DNA of 64,000 bases from assembly GCF_013394775.1 (NCBI RefSeq), contig NZ_JABXYT010000001.1:758501-822500 (forward strand), written 5' to 3'. The stretch is from Oribacterium sp. oral taxon 102 (GTDB taxonomy: Bacteria; Bacillota; Clostridia; Lachnospirales; Lachnospiraceae). A program made the position numbers and the translations under genes. Each line of letters begins with the position of its first letter. Within the stretch, counting starts at the first letter, position 1. Below the pieces are notes generated by a model, which ran no database searches, was not told the origin of the DNA, and was given only the letters and a program-made list of their open reading frames with translations. Below, piece by piece: positions 17,241 through 26,632 of the stretch.

Positions 17241-18083
17241 ATGAACATTATTGAGATTCTGAAAGTAATCATCTTGGGAATGGTAGAGGGCTTCACCGAG
17301 TGGCTGCCGATTTCCTCGACCGGACACATGATCCTCGTGAATGAGATCATTCATCTGCATCAGCCGGAGGATTTCGTCTCGGTTTTTCTGGTGGTGATTC
17401 AGCTGGGAGCGATCCTCGCGGTGCTGTTCCGCTTCTTCCATCAGCTCTGGCCCCTTGCGCGCTCTCGGAGGAGCGGCAGGGTCGGTCTGCTCCCGTCGAA
17501 GATGCAGCTCTGGATCAAGATCATCGCTGCCTGCGTTCCGGCGGCAGTGCTGGGGCTGCTCTTCGACGACATCCTCGATAAATATCTCTATAACGGCTTC
17601 GTCGTGGCGCTGATGCTGATTCTCTACGGCATCTTCTTCCTCGTGCTGGAGCGGCAGAATGAAACGAAGGAATTCACGGTGGAGAGCCTTCATGAGCTGG
17701 ATCTCCGAACTGCCTTTCTGATCGGTCTGTTCCAGTGCCTCGCGCTGATCCCGGGCACCTCCCGCTCCGGCGCGACCATACTCGGCGCGATGCTGCTGGG
17801 CGTAGCGCGGATTCCGGCGGCGGAGTTTTCCTTCTTCCTGAGCGTGCCGGTGATGTTCGGCGCGAGTCTTCTGAAGCTGGTGAAGCACGGTCTGCTCTTT
17901 TCCGGAAGCCAATGGCTGTATCTGCTGCTTGCCTGCCTCGTAGCATTTCTGGTGAGCCTCTACTGCATTAACTTCCTGATGCGCTATATCCGGAATCATT
18001 CCTTTGCGATCTTCGGCTATTACCGAATCGTGCTGGGCATCCTCGTGCTGCTCTGGTTTCTGGTTTCCCGACTGACGGGATGA
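17241..18083 (+). CDS. uppP: Undecaprenyl-diphosphate phosphatase (BacA family)
   Basis: 280 residues with about 8 hydrophobic segments. It dephosphorylates undecaprenyl pyrophosphate at the membrane to recycle the lipid carrier for wall glycan synthesis, and overproduction gives bacitracin tolerance in other species. Both family signatures are present: GMVEGFTEWLPISSTGHMIL at residues 14-33 and IPGTSRSGATILGAMLLG near 170. A ~20-residue cytoplasmic segment (RSRRSGRVGLLPSKMQ) lies between membrane segments. ATG 17241 has AGAAGGA upstream. Confidence 0.95.
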   Translation: MNIIEILKVIILGMVEGFTEWLPISSTGHMILVNEIIHLHQPEDFVSVFLVVIQLGAILAVLFRFFHQLWPLARSRRSGRVGLLPSKMQLWIKIIAACVPAAVLGLLFDDILDKYLYNGFVVALMLILYGIFFLVLERQNETKEFTVESLHELDLRTAFLIGLFQCLALIPGTSRSGATILGAMLLGVARIPAAEFSFFLSVPVMFGASLLKLVKHGLLFSGSQWLYLLLACLVAFLVSLYCINFLMRYIRNHSFAIFGYYRIVLGILVLLWFLVSRLTG

Positions 18084-18128
18084 GTGCTGTCGTAAGAATT
18101 CCTTAAGAGCGGCGTAAGCGAATGTCCG

Positions 18129-18157
18129 TTGCACTGCGCCGGGAATTGCGCTAGACT
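18129..18157 (+). promoter_or_regulatory. Probable promoter of the amidase gene
   Basis: TTGCAC (18129-18134), a 17-base spacer and TAGACT (18152-18157), 58 bases before the amidase start. Confidence 0.6.
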
Positions 18158-18214
18158 TTTCATAGCATCGGATGCCGCGGTATCCGGGACGGGCTTTTAA
18201 GGGAAGAGGATAAA

Positions 18215-19030
18215 ATGAGAAAATGGACGATGGCGGTGCTTGCCGCCGCTTTTTCCGTATCGATGGCGTTTCAGAGCCTCGCCGCGACAGAGATCGGGCT
18301 GAATTTGGATTGGAAATATGCTTCGAATGCGAAGATCAATACCGGCAAGGCGGTGCTGTATACGACGGACAGCGCTGCGCCGAAGGGGATTACCATCGCT
18401 GTCAATGCCGGACACGGCACGAAGGGCGGCGCTTCGGTGAAGACGCTCTGCCATCCGGACGGCAGCGCGAAGCTGACCGGCGGAACGACGAAGGCGGGCG
18501 CGACCAGCGCCGTGGCGGTTTCCTCCGGGATGACCTTTCCGGACGGGAAGACCGAGGCGGAGGTCAATCTGGAGCTGGCGCATATTTTCGGGCAGCAGCT
18601 CCTTGCGGAGGGCTATGATGTGCTGATGCTCCGTACGGGAGAGGACGTGCAGCTCGACAATGTGGCGCGAACCGTCATTTCCAACAACAAGGCAGACTGC
18701 CATATCGCGATTCACTTCGACTCGACCGAAAAGGATAAGGGAGCCTTCTATATGTCGGTGCCGGAGGGGCTGAAGAGCATGGAGCCGGTCGCCTCCACCT
18801 GGAAGAAGCACGAAAGGCTCGGGGAAAGTCTCGTGGAGGGGCTTCGCGAGCAGAATGTGAAGATCTTTTCCGGCGGCTCCATGGATATGGATTTGACTCA
18901 GACCGCCTATTCCACGATTCCCTCGGTGGACATCGAGCTCGGAGACAAGGCGACGGAGCACGGCAGGGCGAGGCTTGAGAAGTTCGCGGAGGGGCTGACT
19001 GCTGGCGTGAATCGCTACTACGGCTTCTGA
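18215..19030 (+). CDS. Secreted N-acetylmuramoyl-L-alanine amidase (Amidase_3)
   Basis: 271 residues. The signal peptide covers residues 1-23 (MRKWTM, hydrophobic core, FQSLAA). The mature part is an Amidase_3 zinc domain that cuts the amide between muramic acid and the stem peptide. Zinc and catalytic residues seen: His in VNAGHGTKGG (~70), Glu in KTEAEVNLELA (~113), His in HIAIHFDS (~168), and the general-base Glu in SVDIELGDKA near the C-terminus. A 25-30 residue insertion (SVKTLCHPDGSAKLTGGTTK and following) sits after the first motif. No wall-binding repeats are attached. Single gene with its own promoter. Confidence 0.9.
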   Translation: MRKWTMAVLAAAFSVSMAFQSLAATEIGLNLDWKYASNAKINTGKAVLYTTDSAAPKGITIAVNAGHGTKGGASVKTLCHPDGSAKLTGGTTKAGATSAVAVSSGMTFPDGKTEAEVNLELAHIFGQQLLAEGYDVLMLRTGEDVQLDNVARTVISNNKADCHIAIHFDSTEKDKGAFYMSVPEGLKSMEPVASTWKKHERLGESLVEGLREQNVKIFSGGSMDMDLTQTAYSTIPSVDIELGDKATEHGRARLEKFAEGLTAGVNRYYGF

Positions 19031-19102
19031 TCCCAGCGCCGGATGTAAAAAAAGAATAACGAATCCGAAAAAAAGTCTATGTTCCCATCACATAGCATCC
19101 GC

Positions 19103-19108
19103 TATAAT
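19103..19108 (+). promoter_or_regulatory. Consensus -10 element before the discoidin-like/lyase pair
   Basis: A perfect TATAAT at 19103-19108, 33 bases before the next start codon. The -35 region is poor (TGTTCC at 19080-19085, 17-base spacing), which would fit a promoter needing an activator such as the nearby AraC-type response regulator (inference). Confidence 0.45.
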
Positions 19109-19141
19109 TGGCGGAAGCAAACGACGGGAGGATAGGCTTTT

Positions 19142-19942
19142 ATGCTGCGGGTCAGGATCTATAATACATGGGACAATGTCGCAAAGCAGAGCGCGGAGGG
19201 GGAGAGGGAGCTTACCCTTTGCTACACAGGGGAGTATCGGAGGAATGATGTGATCGAATTCTCCGGGCTGGAACGGGCTCGTTTCTACCGGATCACAGTG
19301 GACAATGCGGTCGGGGAGGCGCTGGTCTATGTGAGGACGGACTGTATTCGCTATCCGGTGCCCTTCTATGAAGAGCGGGAGAGCTATGACCCGCGTGCAT
19401 TCAGCGGGAGTCGTCATTATATTCGAATTTGCCTTGCCGAGCGCTGGGAGACAGGGGGAATGCGGAATTTGGCGAGAAATCCCTTTGACAGGCATGAAGT
19501 CGAGGGGGTGTATCCCCATGCTTCGGCAAATGTCGAGACCCGCGGCGAAGCGGTGTTTGCGGCAAGAAATGCGATTGACGGGATCGTTGCGGTACAGGGA
19601 CACGGAGAGTGGCCCTACAGCTCGTGGGGGATCAACCGGAGAGCGGATGCGGAGATTCGGATTGACTTTGGGAGAGCGGTGGATATCCGGGAGGCTCGGC
19701 TGTATACGCGGGCGGATTTTCCGCATGATAACTGGTGGACTGCCGCCTGTCTCTGCTTTTCCGATGGGACAGAGGAAGCGCTCAGGATGGAGAAGTCCCT
19801 CGGAGCACCGCACATCTTTTCGGGGCTGGACAGACGGCGCGTGAAATGGGTTTTGCTCCGGGGGCTCAGGCAGTCTTCAGAGCCGAGTCCGTTTCCGGCA
19901 CTGACGCAGATTGAATTGATCGGAGAGGAAAGCGAGGGCTGA
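19142..19942 (+). CDS. Discoidin (F5/8 type C)-like carbohydrate-binding protein, no enzyme domain seen
   Basis: 266 residues, no signal peptide. The second half (~120-265) reads like a jelly-roll sugar-binding domain: NLARNPFDRHEVEGVYPHA, FAARNAIDGIVA, GEWPYSSWGINRRADAEIRIDFGRAVDIREARLYTRADFPHDNWW, then LRMEKSLGAPHIFSG. The AIDG, W and DFG-type strand order is that of F5/8C domains. The first ~115 residues are beta-rich and unassigned. It is separated by only 2 bases from the heparinase-like gene, so it is probably an accessory to that enzyme, perhaps a partner that binds the substrate in the cytoplasm. Exact role unknown. Confidence 0.55.
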   Translation: MLRVRIYNTWDNVAKQSAEGERELTLCYTGEYRRNDVIEFSGLERARFYRITVDNAVGEALVYVRTDCIRYPVPFYEERESYDPRAFSGSRHYIRICLAERWETGGMRNLARNPFDRHEVEGVYPHASANVETRGEAVFAARNAIDGIVAVQGHGEWPYSSWGINRRADAEIRIDFGRAVDIREARLYTRADFPHDNWWTAACLCFSDGTEEALRMEKSLGAPHIFSGLDRRRVKWVLLRGLRQSSEPSPFPALTQIELIGEESEG

Positions 19943-19944
19943 GT

Positions 19945-21843
19945 ATGCCATATCGAAGAGAGCACTGTACATTGGCAGAGGATATGCTTTCCGGTGAAAT
20001 CGTGCCGCGCGCGCTTTCCTTCCCGGACATCGGAGAGAGACGCTTCTGGGACGGGATTACGCCGGAATACCGTGCGGCGCAGATCCGCACGGGGGAGGAA
20101 GCGGCGGCAGAGCCGTGGGCGCAGCTTCTCGCGAGCGACTATCTGTGCTTTTCAGAGAGCGGGGAGCGGGAGGGCTTTGAACGGAAATACTTCTCCAGGC
20201 GGCAGAAGCTCACGACACTGGTGCTGTCGGAGTGCATGGAAAACAGAGGGCGCTTCCTGTCCCCGATTCTGGACGGACTTTATCTGCTCCTCGAGGAGAC
20301 CGGCTGGTGCCTTCCGGCGCATAATTCCTATGTCCGGGACGAGAAGCAGTACCCATTACAGGATGCGGCACACCCGGTCATCGATCTCTTCGCAGCGGAG
20401 ACGGCGGCGATCATAGGAGTCGCCGAGCAGCTGCTCCGACCGAGGCTCCGGGAGATCAGCCCTTTCATTTCAGAGCTGGTTTCCCAGCGTATCCGGGAGC
20501 GGATCCTGCATCCCTACCGAAGCTATCACTTCTGGTGGATGGGAGATGGGAAGAGTCCGATGCTGAACTGGACGCCGTGGATTACGCAGAATGTGCTGCT
20601 TGCATTGTTTACGCGGGAGCGGTTGGAGGCGGGAGAGGCAGAGCTTCGGCAGGCAGCGCTGTCTCTCGATTTTTTTCTGGACGAGTACGGGGATGACGGC
20701 TGCTGCAGTGAGGGTGCGGAGTATTACGGTCATGCCGGCCTCTGCCTCTATGGCGCGCTGCGGCTCCTGTGCCGGATTCTGGGAGATGCGTCTATGCCTG
20801 TGTTTCACAGCCCTTTGCTCTACCAGATCGGAAATTATATCCGGAATGTCTATGTCGGCTCCGGCAGATATTTCAATTTCGCAGACTGCTCTCCCCATGC
20901 AGGCTCTCGGACTGCGCGGGATTTCCTCTTCGCGCGGGCGACAGGCAATGAGGGCTATGCCCGTTTTGCTGCGGAGGACTATCGGAGAAGCGGCTTCGAG
21001 CCATCGGGAGAGGATAGAAACGGCAGGCTTCTCTGTAATGAGGAAAACCTCTACTATCATCTCCTGCAGCTCTCCTCAGAGAGAGAAATGCTCGAATATG
21101 CGCCTGAATCGGCAGAGCCTCCGGCAGATTGCTTTTATGAGAGCGTTGGGCTCTTCCTCACACGGGATGCACGCTATACGCTTGCGGTGAAGGCGGGGAA
21201 TAATGCAGATGCGCACAATCATAATGACTGCGGCTCAGTCACGCTCTATCGGGACGGGAAGCCTCTCCTGATCGATATCGGCGTAGAGACCTATACGCGG
21301 AAGACCTTCTCGGCGGAGCGTTATCAGATTTGGACAATGCAGTCGAAATATCATAATCTGCCGAGCTTCTATCTGCGGGAAGAGGATGCCGGTATTTCCG
21401 CACCGGAGGAAAGAGAAATTCAGCAAAGAGCTGGTGCGGAATTCGCCGCGCGGGAGGTAGAATGGCAGCTCGGAGATGCAGAAAGCCGGATTGCTATGGA
21501 GCTTGCGGGCGCCTATGGCAGTTCTTTGGTACAGAGCTACCGGCGCAGTGTTTCCTTTCGAAAGGGAGAGGGGATTTGCCTGCGGGATCACTACAGAGGC
21601 AGCGCGGAATGCCGCCTCACCCTGATGTTCTGTACGGAGCCGGAGCTTCTACCCGGCGCGAAGGAGGATGCATGGGAGATACAGGTCGGAGACGCGGCAT
21701 TCATCTGTCAGGGCGTGTCGCGAATCGAGAAGGAGCGTCTCCCAATCCGGGATGCGCGCCTGCGGCGGGAATGGAAGCAGGACTGCTGGAGACTCCTTCT
21801 CACGATGCGGGGTGAGGGGATCGAGCTATGGTTTCCGGAGTGA
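19945..21843 (+). CDS. Heparinase II/III-like polysaccharide lyase, cytoplasmic
   Basis: 632 residues. An N-terminal alpha/alpha toroid region (LVLSECMENRGRFLSPILDGLYLLLEETGW, SYHFWWMGDGKSPMLNWTPW, DDGCCSEGAEYYGHAG) is followed by the beta-sandwich signature of heparinase II/III: NNADAHNHNDCGSVTLYRDG, LLIDIGVETYT, QSKYHNLPSF. The His/Asn/Asp cluster in HNHND matches the conserved region of the family. Such enzymes cut uronic-acid polysaccharides or oligosaccharides by beta-elimination, giving unsaturated ends. There is no signal peptide, so it should act on imported oligosaccharides, matching the GH88 enzyme downstream. The exact substrate is not readable. Confidence 0.85.
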   Translation: MPYRREHCTLAEDMLSGEIVPRALSFPDIGERRFWDGITPEYRAAQIRTGEEAAAEPWAQLLASDYLCFSESGEREGFERKYFSRRQKLTTLVLSECMENRGRFLSPILDGLYLLLEETGWCLPAHNSYVRDEKQYPLQDAAHPVIDLFAAETAAIIGVAEQLLRPRLREISPFISELVSQRIRERILHPYRSYHFWWMGDGKSPMLNWTPWITQNVLLALFTRERLEAGEAELRQAALSLDFFLDEYGDDGCCSEGAEYYGHAGLCLYGALRLLCRILGDASMPVFHSPLLYQIGNYIRNVYVGSGRYFNFADCSPHAGSRTARDFLFARATGNEGYARFAAEDYRRSGFEPSGEDRNGRLLCNEENLYYHLLQLSSEREMLEYAPESAEPPADCFYESVGLFLTRDARYTLAVKAGNNADAHNHNDCGSVTLYRDGKPLLIDIGVETYTRKTFSAERYQIWTMQSKYHNLPSFYLREEDAGISAPEEREIQQRAGAEFAAREVEWQLGDAESRIAMELAGAYGSSLVQSYRRSVSFRKGEGICLRDHYRGSAECRLTLMFCTEPELLPGAKEDAWEIQVGDAAFICQGVSRIEKERLPIRDARLRREWKQDCWRLLLTMRGEGIELWFPE

Positions 21844-21897
21844 ATATCGAAATCTGGCGCAGCGGTCAAGCTTGTCATTCTGCATTATCATCCGATG

Positions 21898-23205
21898 TCA
21901 AGGGGGATCCGACCCCTCGGACTTCTGCTGGATATACTCTCTCGGACTGTGTCCGTCCACCTTCTTGAAGACCTTGCTGAAGTAATAGGCGGACTCGAAG
22001 CCCAGCGCGTCCGCGACCTCGTAGATCTTCATATCCCCGGAGAGCAGCATCTGCTTCGCCCGCTCGATCTTCTTTGTATAGACGTATTCCGAGAAGCCGA
22101 TCTCGGTATTCTTCTTGAAGATGACGGAGAGGTAGGCGGGCGAAAGACCGAAGCTCTCGGCGATTTCATTCAGCAGCAGCTTCCCGCTCAGATTCTCGTC
22201 GATATAATGCTGGATTTCCGCGATCAGTCGATCCTTTCCGGAACGGCGGTTGGCGCCGACGATATGGCTGAAGCGGCGGATCGGAGCGCTTTCGTTCGTC
22301 TGCTCCTCCGCAGTCTTCGCCTCCTGAAAGGATTCGGAAATCTGCAGCGGATCATTTACGACGGTGCCGATGCCGAAGCGGAGCGAGGCATTGAAGTAGC
22401 TGCGGATCATTTCCCGCGCATTTTCGAGGGCCTCGTCTATTGCCGCAGTTCGATCCGCGACGGCGCTCCCCTCCTCGAAGTAGAAGAGAAGCGTGAAGTG
22501 ACGCAGGTCATAGGGAAAGAGGAGGAATTCCGTTCTGCGGCGGATGATCTCCTCTGCCATGGTGCAGCAGGTGGTACAGAGCTGTCGGAGCCGGTCATTT
22601 GTCTGACTTTCCTCCTGTGAGACAGAGATCGGTGGGAGGATCTCGCAATACACTGTGAGATAGCGGTCATGGAAGCGCTCGAAGCCAAGCTCTGACGCCT
22701 CCTGCAGGAGCTGTTCCCGCTCCCGGAGCTCTCCGCGGAGGAGCCGGGACAGGAAGCGTCTTTTGAGCTCTGCGATAGAGTCCTGCGGAGAGGCTGCATC
22801 CGGGAAGAATTGTTTTTTATGCTCGCGCAGAATCCTCACAGCACGCTCCAGCGCCCTCCTGAGATTTTCCGTACTGAGCTCGATTTTTACGATATAATCC
22901 GCCGCACGGTTTGCCAGTGCAGTGCGTGCGAGCGCGAAGTCCTCATAGGCGGTCAGGATGATAAAGACCGGCAGCTCGCCGAAGCGCTTCCGGCATTCCT
23001 CCTGCAGCTCTAGCCCGCTCATCAGGGGCATCTTGATATCTGCAAAGACGATGTCCGGGCGCTGCTCTGTAATGAAACGGAGCGCGTCCTTTCCGTTTGA
23101 AGCGCTTCCGGAGACGGTAACCTCCGAAGCGAAGTCTCTTTGCAGCATGGAACGAAGTCCGATCTGGACGAGCGGCTCGTCGTCAACGATGAAAACATTG
23201 TACAT
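21898..23205 (-). CDS. Response regulator with AraC-type DNA-binding domain (YesN-like)
   Basis: 435 residues. The receiver domain spans residues 1-120: acidic pocket D8-D9, phospho-acceptor D56 in FADIKMP, T85 in ILTAYEDF, K107 in DYIVKIE. A middle region of ~200 residues follows, and the C-terminal AraC/XylS double helix-turn-helix is at ~330-430 (LLNEIAESFGLSPAYLSVIFKK and EVADALGFESAYYFSKVFKK). ATG 23205 is preferred over 23226 because GGAGGTG precedes it. It lies 38 bases after the histidine kinase on the same strand. It probably activates the divergent ABC/GH operon at 25.2 kb and perhaps the convergent lyase operon. Confidence 0.93.
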   Translation of the reverse strand: MYNVFIVDDEPLVQIGLRSMLQRDFASEVTVSGSASNGKDALRFITEQRPDIVFADIKMPLMSGLELQEECRKRFGELPVFIILTAYEDFALARTALANRAADYIVKIELSTENLRRALERAVRILREHKKQFFPDAASPQDSIAELKRRFLSRLLRGELREREQLLQEASELGFERFHDRYLTVYCEILPPISVSQEESQTNDRLRQLCTTCCTMAEEIIRRRTEFLLFPYDLRHFTLLFYFEEGSAVADRTAAIDEALENAREMIRSYFNASLRFGIGTVVNDPLQISESFQEAKTAEEQTNESAPIRRFSHIVGANRRSGKDRLIAEIQHYIDENLSGKLLLNEIAESFGLSPAYLSVIFKKNTEIGFSEYVYTKKIERAKQMLLSGDMKIYEVADALGFESAYYFSKVFKKVDGHSPREYIQQKSEGSDPP

Positions 23206-23243
23206 AGGGGCACCTCCGAAAAGCATACAGCTGAGAAAGCAAA

Positions 23244-25004
23244 TCAGTCGTTTTCTGCATTTGTGTCGAGAAAGCGCAGCGGCAGAAGGAAGCAGACCTC
23301 TGTGAAGCTGCCGGGAGCGCTTCGGATGGAGAGCCCGTAGGGTTCACCGAAGGCATAGAGGATACGTTGGCGGACATTAGACACCCCGATATGACGGAAG
23401 AAGTCATTTTCTTCTTCTCCGGTTCCGAGCAGCGCTCTCCGGATCTGCTCCTCGCGCATCCCGATGCCGTCGTCATAGACCGAGATCCGAAGTTTGTCTG
23501 CATCCTCGGGCGCACGGCAGACGTGGATGCGGATTTTTCCGGCTCCGCCTTTTGGTTCTATGCCATGAAAGATCGCGTTTTCGAGGATCGGCTGCAGGGA
23601 GAAACGATGAATGCCGGCAAGAAGCAGACACTCCTCGTCGATCTGGTATTCCAGCTCTATATTTCCACCGTATCGATATTTCATAATAGTGAAATAATCG
23701 TCAACCAAATGAAACTCCTCCCGGAGAGCGATGATTTCCCTCTGCTCCTTGGCGATATTTTTCAGGAGGCGGGAGAGTGCGGTAGAGATCTCCGCGATGC
23801 CCTCGGCGCCCTGAATGCTCGCCATCCATTTGACAGTATTCAGCGTATTGTACAGGAAATGCGGGTTGATCTGGGACTGGAGAATACGGTATTCCAGCTC
23901 CTTTTTTGCCTTTTCATCCTGAATACGGGTGTTGAGGAGAGTTTGTATATTTTCGGAGAGTGCATTGATCCCCCTCCCTATGCTGCCCAGTTCATTATCC
24001 CATTCGATCTCCGGATCCTGCGAGAAATCGCCGCCGCCTGTCTTTTCGATCCGTGCGAGCAGCCGTTCGACCGGTGCGTTGATCTCTCTTCGGAGCAGGG
24101 CGGAGAGCAGGCTGCCGAGCAGGAGGACAGCCGCGGAGAAGAGCAGGGCGAGGCCGTAGAAGTAGTGCTGGCGGGGCCTGAGCTCTGTCCGAGAGGGGAC
24201 GAGGGAGAGCGCCCAGCCCTCCGTATGGAGACGGAGGGAGAGCGCCTCTATGGGGGGCACGGCACAAAGCAGCGTACCATCGCGGTAAAGGTAGGATTGT
24301 CCTTCTCCGATCGAGACATAGAGACCGGCATCCGCAGGGAGGGAGAAGCTCCGCATCCTGCGGAGAATCAGCTCCGGCGTCAGCTCCAGATACATCCAGC
24401 CGAGGATGCGGGAGGAATTGCTGCTTCGGATCGGACGGATAAGGGGGATGATCTGCTGCACGCCGGCGAAGTCCAGCGGATTTGCTTGCAGACCCTGATA
24501 AAGGATACGCTCCGCCGAATAGAGCGGCTTAAAAAACGGCGCCGCCATGAGCCTCTGCGCATTGAAATTGCTGGGCTGTCCGTTGCTGGACATGATCTGA
24601 AGGAAGCTTTTTCCGTCGGAAACGGAGACGACGGCACGGTTCAGACTGCTTCGCACCCCGCTGCTGAGAAACTGGTTGTTAAGCCGGTTCCAGCTGCTGA
24701 GCGCCTGCGTCCGGCGGGCAGCGAGGCTGGATGTCGGATCGGTAACGGTTCTCAGGTAGTTGCGGATGGACGGATCGATTTGGATGAAGTCAGCGAGGAG
24801 CTCCACCCGCTGCAGATCCGCATCCAGCTCGCCTCCGAGGATCTGCAGATTGATGATGGAGGACTGCTGCTGGGATTCCTGCAGATAGCGCTGGGAAAAC
24901 GCGAAAGTAAGGAAAGCGGCAGCGAGTGCGAGCAGAGCGGAGAAGCCGAGCGAGAGCAGGAGGATCCTTGCGCGCAGGGAATGGAAACGGAAGTATCTTT
25001 TCAT
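23244..25004 (-). CDS. Sensor histidine kinase, YesM type
   Basis: 586 residues. One membrane segment lies near residues 11-35, then a ~200-residue extracellular sensing region, a second membrane segment (YFYGLALLFSAAVLLLGSLLSALL), a HAMP-like region (INAPVERLLARIEKTGGGDF), a coiled stretch, the His_kinase domain (LQSQINPHFLYNTLNTVKWMA, phospho-His in NPHFLYN) and the ATPase domain (PILENAIFHGIEPKGG, YDDGIGM). I take ATG 25004, where MKRYF leads straight into the first membrane segment; the 41 residues upstream are AT-rich leader sequence. Its ribosome binding site is weak (AGAAGAG). Divergent from the sugar importer, as is usual for kinases that sense the imported oligosaccharide. Confidence 0.92.
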   Translation of the reverse strand: MKRYFRFHSLRARILLLSLGFSALLALAAAFLTFAFSQRYLQESQQQSSIINLQILGGELDADLQRVELLADFIQIDPSIRNYLRTVTDPTSSLAARRTQALSSWNRLNNQFLSSGVRSSLNRAVVSVSDGKSFLQIMSSNGQPSNFNAQRLMAAPFFKPLYSAERILYQGLQANPLDFAGVQQIIPLIRPIRSSNSSRILGWMYLELTPELILRRMRSFSLPADAGLYVSIGEGQSYLYRDGTLLCAVPPIEALSLRLHTEGWALSLVPSRTELRPRQHYFYGLALLFSAAVLLLGSLLSALLRREINAPVERLLARIEKTGGGDFSQDPEIEWDNELGSIGRGINALSENIQTLLNTRIQDEKAKKELEYRILQSQINPHFLYNTLNTVKWMASIQGAEGIAEISTALSRLLKNIAKEQREIIALREEFHLVDDYFTIMKYRYGGNIELEYQIDEECLLLAGIHRFSLQPILENAIFHGIEPKGGAGKIRIHVCRAPEDADKLRISVYDDGIGMREEQIRRALLGTGEEENDFFRHIGVSNVRQRILYAFGEPYGLSIRSAPGSFTEVCFLLPLRFLDTNAEND

Positions 25005-25202
25005 AGGCTCTTCTGAAGGACTGATTTCAAATAAATTGACAGCTTTATTCAAAAATATGACAAAATCCGTCGAAACAAACAAAAAATGATGAGATTTGAG
25101 AAAAAAACCGCATTTTTCTACAAGCAAAGGGATTATAAAATAGAGGCAGGCAATAAGTCAAGGAGACCGGCAGCTCTTGCTGCCGGATAAAAGGAGGAAG
25201 GT
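25005..25202 (+). promoter_or_regulatory. Divergent control region with leader hairpin before the sugar binding protein
   Basis: A 198-base AT-rich gap between two divergent transcripts. TATAAAAT at 25134-25141 is a likely -10 for the + strand operon, without a good -35, as expected of an activator-dependent promoter. A perfect 8-bp hairpin (CCGGCAGC 25167-25174, GCTGCCGG 25179-25186, loop TCTT) sits just before the AAAGGAGGAAGG ribosome binding site. It could protect the mRNA 5' end or modulate translation of the highly expressed binding protein. Confidence 0.5.
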
Positions 25203-26534
25203 ATGAAGAAAAAAGCAATTGGTGCTGCAGTTGTGATGAGTCTGCTTGCCGCGAATCTCTCCGGCTGCAGCAGCAGCGCGCCGGCAGGAGACAGCGGGAC
25301 GAAGGCGAGCGAAGCGGCATCCGGAAGCGGGCAGACAGAGGGAGGCGCGAAGACGATCAAATGGGCACTCTGGGACATTTCCAGCACCGTTTACTATCAG
25401 CCGTTGATCGATGCCTTTGAAGCGGCGCATCCGGATGTAAAGGTGGAGATGGTGGATCTCGGCTCCACAGACTACAGTACGGTGCTGGGCACTCAGCTTT
25501 CCGGCTCCGGTTCTGACTTCGATGTGGTCACCATTAAGGATATGCCGGGTTATATGACGCTCGTGAACAAGGGCGTGTTGGAGCCGCTGGATGAGCGGAT
25601 CGCGGCGGATCAGGTGGATACCGCCCTCTACGGCGGTGTGACGGATCAGGTGAAGATCGAGGGCAAGCTCTATGAGCTGCCGTTCCGTTCTGACGTATGG
25701 GTGATCTACTATAATAAGGATATCTTCGACAAGGCGGGGGTTGCCTACCCGACAAACGATATAAGCTGGGAGGAGTATGACCGTATCGCCCGTTCGCTGA
25801 CAGATACGACGCCGGGGCAGGAGGTCTACGGCGCACATTATCATACGTGGAGATCTACGGTACAGCTCGACGGGATTCTTGACGGGAAGCATTCCATCGT
25901 GGACGGCGATTACGGCTTTACGAAGCCCTACTATGAGATGGTGCTCGGAGAGCAGAGAGACGGTGTATGCATGGACTATGCGACATTGAAGACGCAGGGA
26001 CTGCATTACTCGGATGCGTTCGCACAGGGGAATATCGGCATGATGAATATGGGCTCGTGGTTCATTGCGACCCTGATCAACAAGATCAAGAGCGGAGAGT
26101 ACACGAGCTGTCAGAACTGGGGAATCGTGAAGTACCCGCATGCAGAGGGCGTGGAGCCGGGATCAACGCTTGCCACCATTACCTCATTGGCAATCCCTGT
26201 GAGTGCACCGAACAAGGATGCGGCATGGGACTTCGTGAGGTTTGTCAGCGGTGAGGAGGGTGCGCAGGTGATGGCATCCACCGGCAACATTCCGGCGATG
26301 AGAAATGAGAAGATCGTGGAAATGATCGCCGGTATGGAGGGCTTCCCGCAGGACGAAGATTCGAAGACGGCGCTGGTAACCAGCCATACCTACCTCGAGA
26401 TGCCGGCGAATGACAAGTCCTCGGAGATCGAGACGGTGCTCAATGAGCAGCATGATCTGATTATGACGGAGTCTGCGACGGTGGATGATGCAATACAGGC
26501 GATGAATGACGGCGTGCAGGCGGTACTGCACTGA
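25203..26534 (+). CDS. Sugar ABC transporter substrate-binding lipoprotein (family 1)
   Basis: 443 residues. A lipoprotein signal peptide with lipobox LSGC (Cys22) is followed by a Ser/Gly/Ala-rich linker to about residue 48. The mature domain is an extracellular solute-binding protein of the maltose/oligosaccharide type: TIKWALWDISSTVYYQPLIDAFEAAHPDVKVEMVD, LPFRSDVWVIYYNKDIFDKAG, GNIGMMNMGSWFIATLI, FVRFVSGEEGAQVM. It would capture oligosaccharides outside the cell for the two permeases downstream. No ATPase is encoded in this cluster, so a shared MsmX/UgpC-type ATPase elsewhere is expected. Confidence 0.93.
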   Translation: MKKKAIGAAVVMSLLAANLSGCSSSAPAGDSGTKASEAASGSGQTEGGAKTIKWALWDISSTVYYQPLIDAFEAAHPDVKVEMVDLGSTDYSTVLGTQLSGSGSDFDVVTIKDMPGYMTLVNKGVLEPLDERIAADQVDTALYGGVTDQVKIEGKLYELPFRSDVWVIYYNKDIFDKAGVAYPTNDISWEEYDRIARSLTDTTPGQEVYGAHYHTWRSTVQLDGILDGKHSIVDGDYGFTKPYYEMVLGEQRDGVCMDYATLKTQGLHYSDAFAQGNIGMMNMGSWFIATLINKIKSGEYTSCQNWGIVKYPHAEGVEPGSTLATITSLAIPVSAPNKDAAWDFVRFVSGEEGAQVMASTGNIPAMRNEKIVEMIAGMEGFPQDEDSKTALVTSHTYLEMPANDKSSEIETVLNEQHDLIMTESATVDDAIQAMNDGVQAVLH

Positions 26535-26632
26535 CGCTGATTTGAAACAGAAGGTGGGAGGGCGGAAGTATCGCTGCTCTCCCATTGCCGAAGAAGGGAT
26601 GCGTACAGGAAGACATACAGAGGGGAGAGAAT

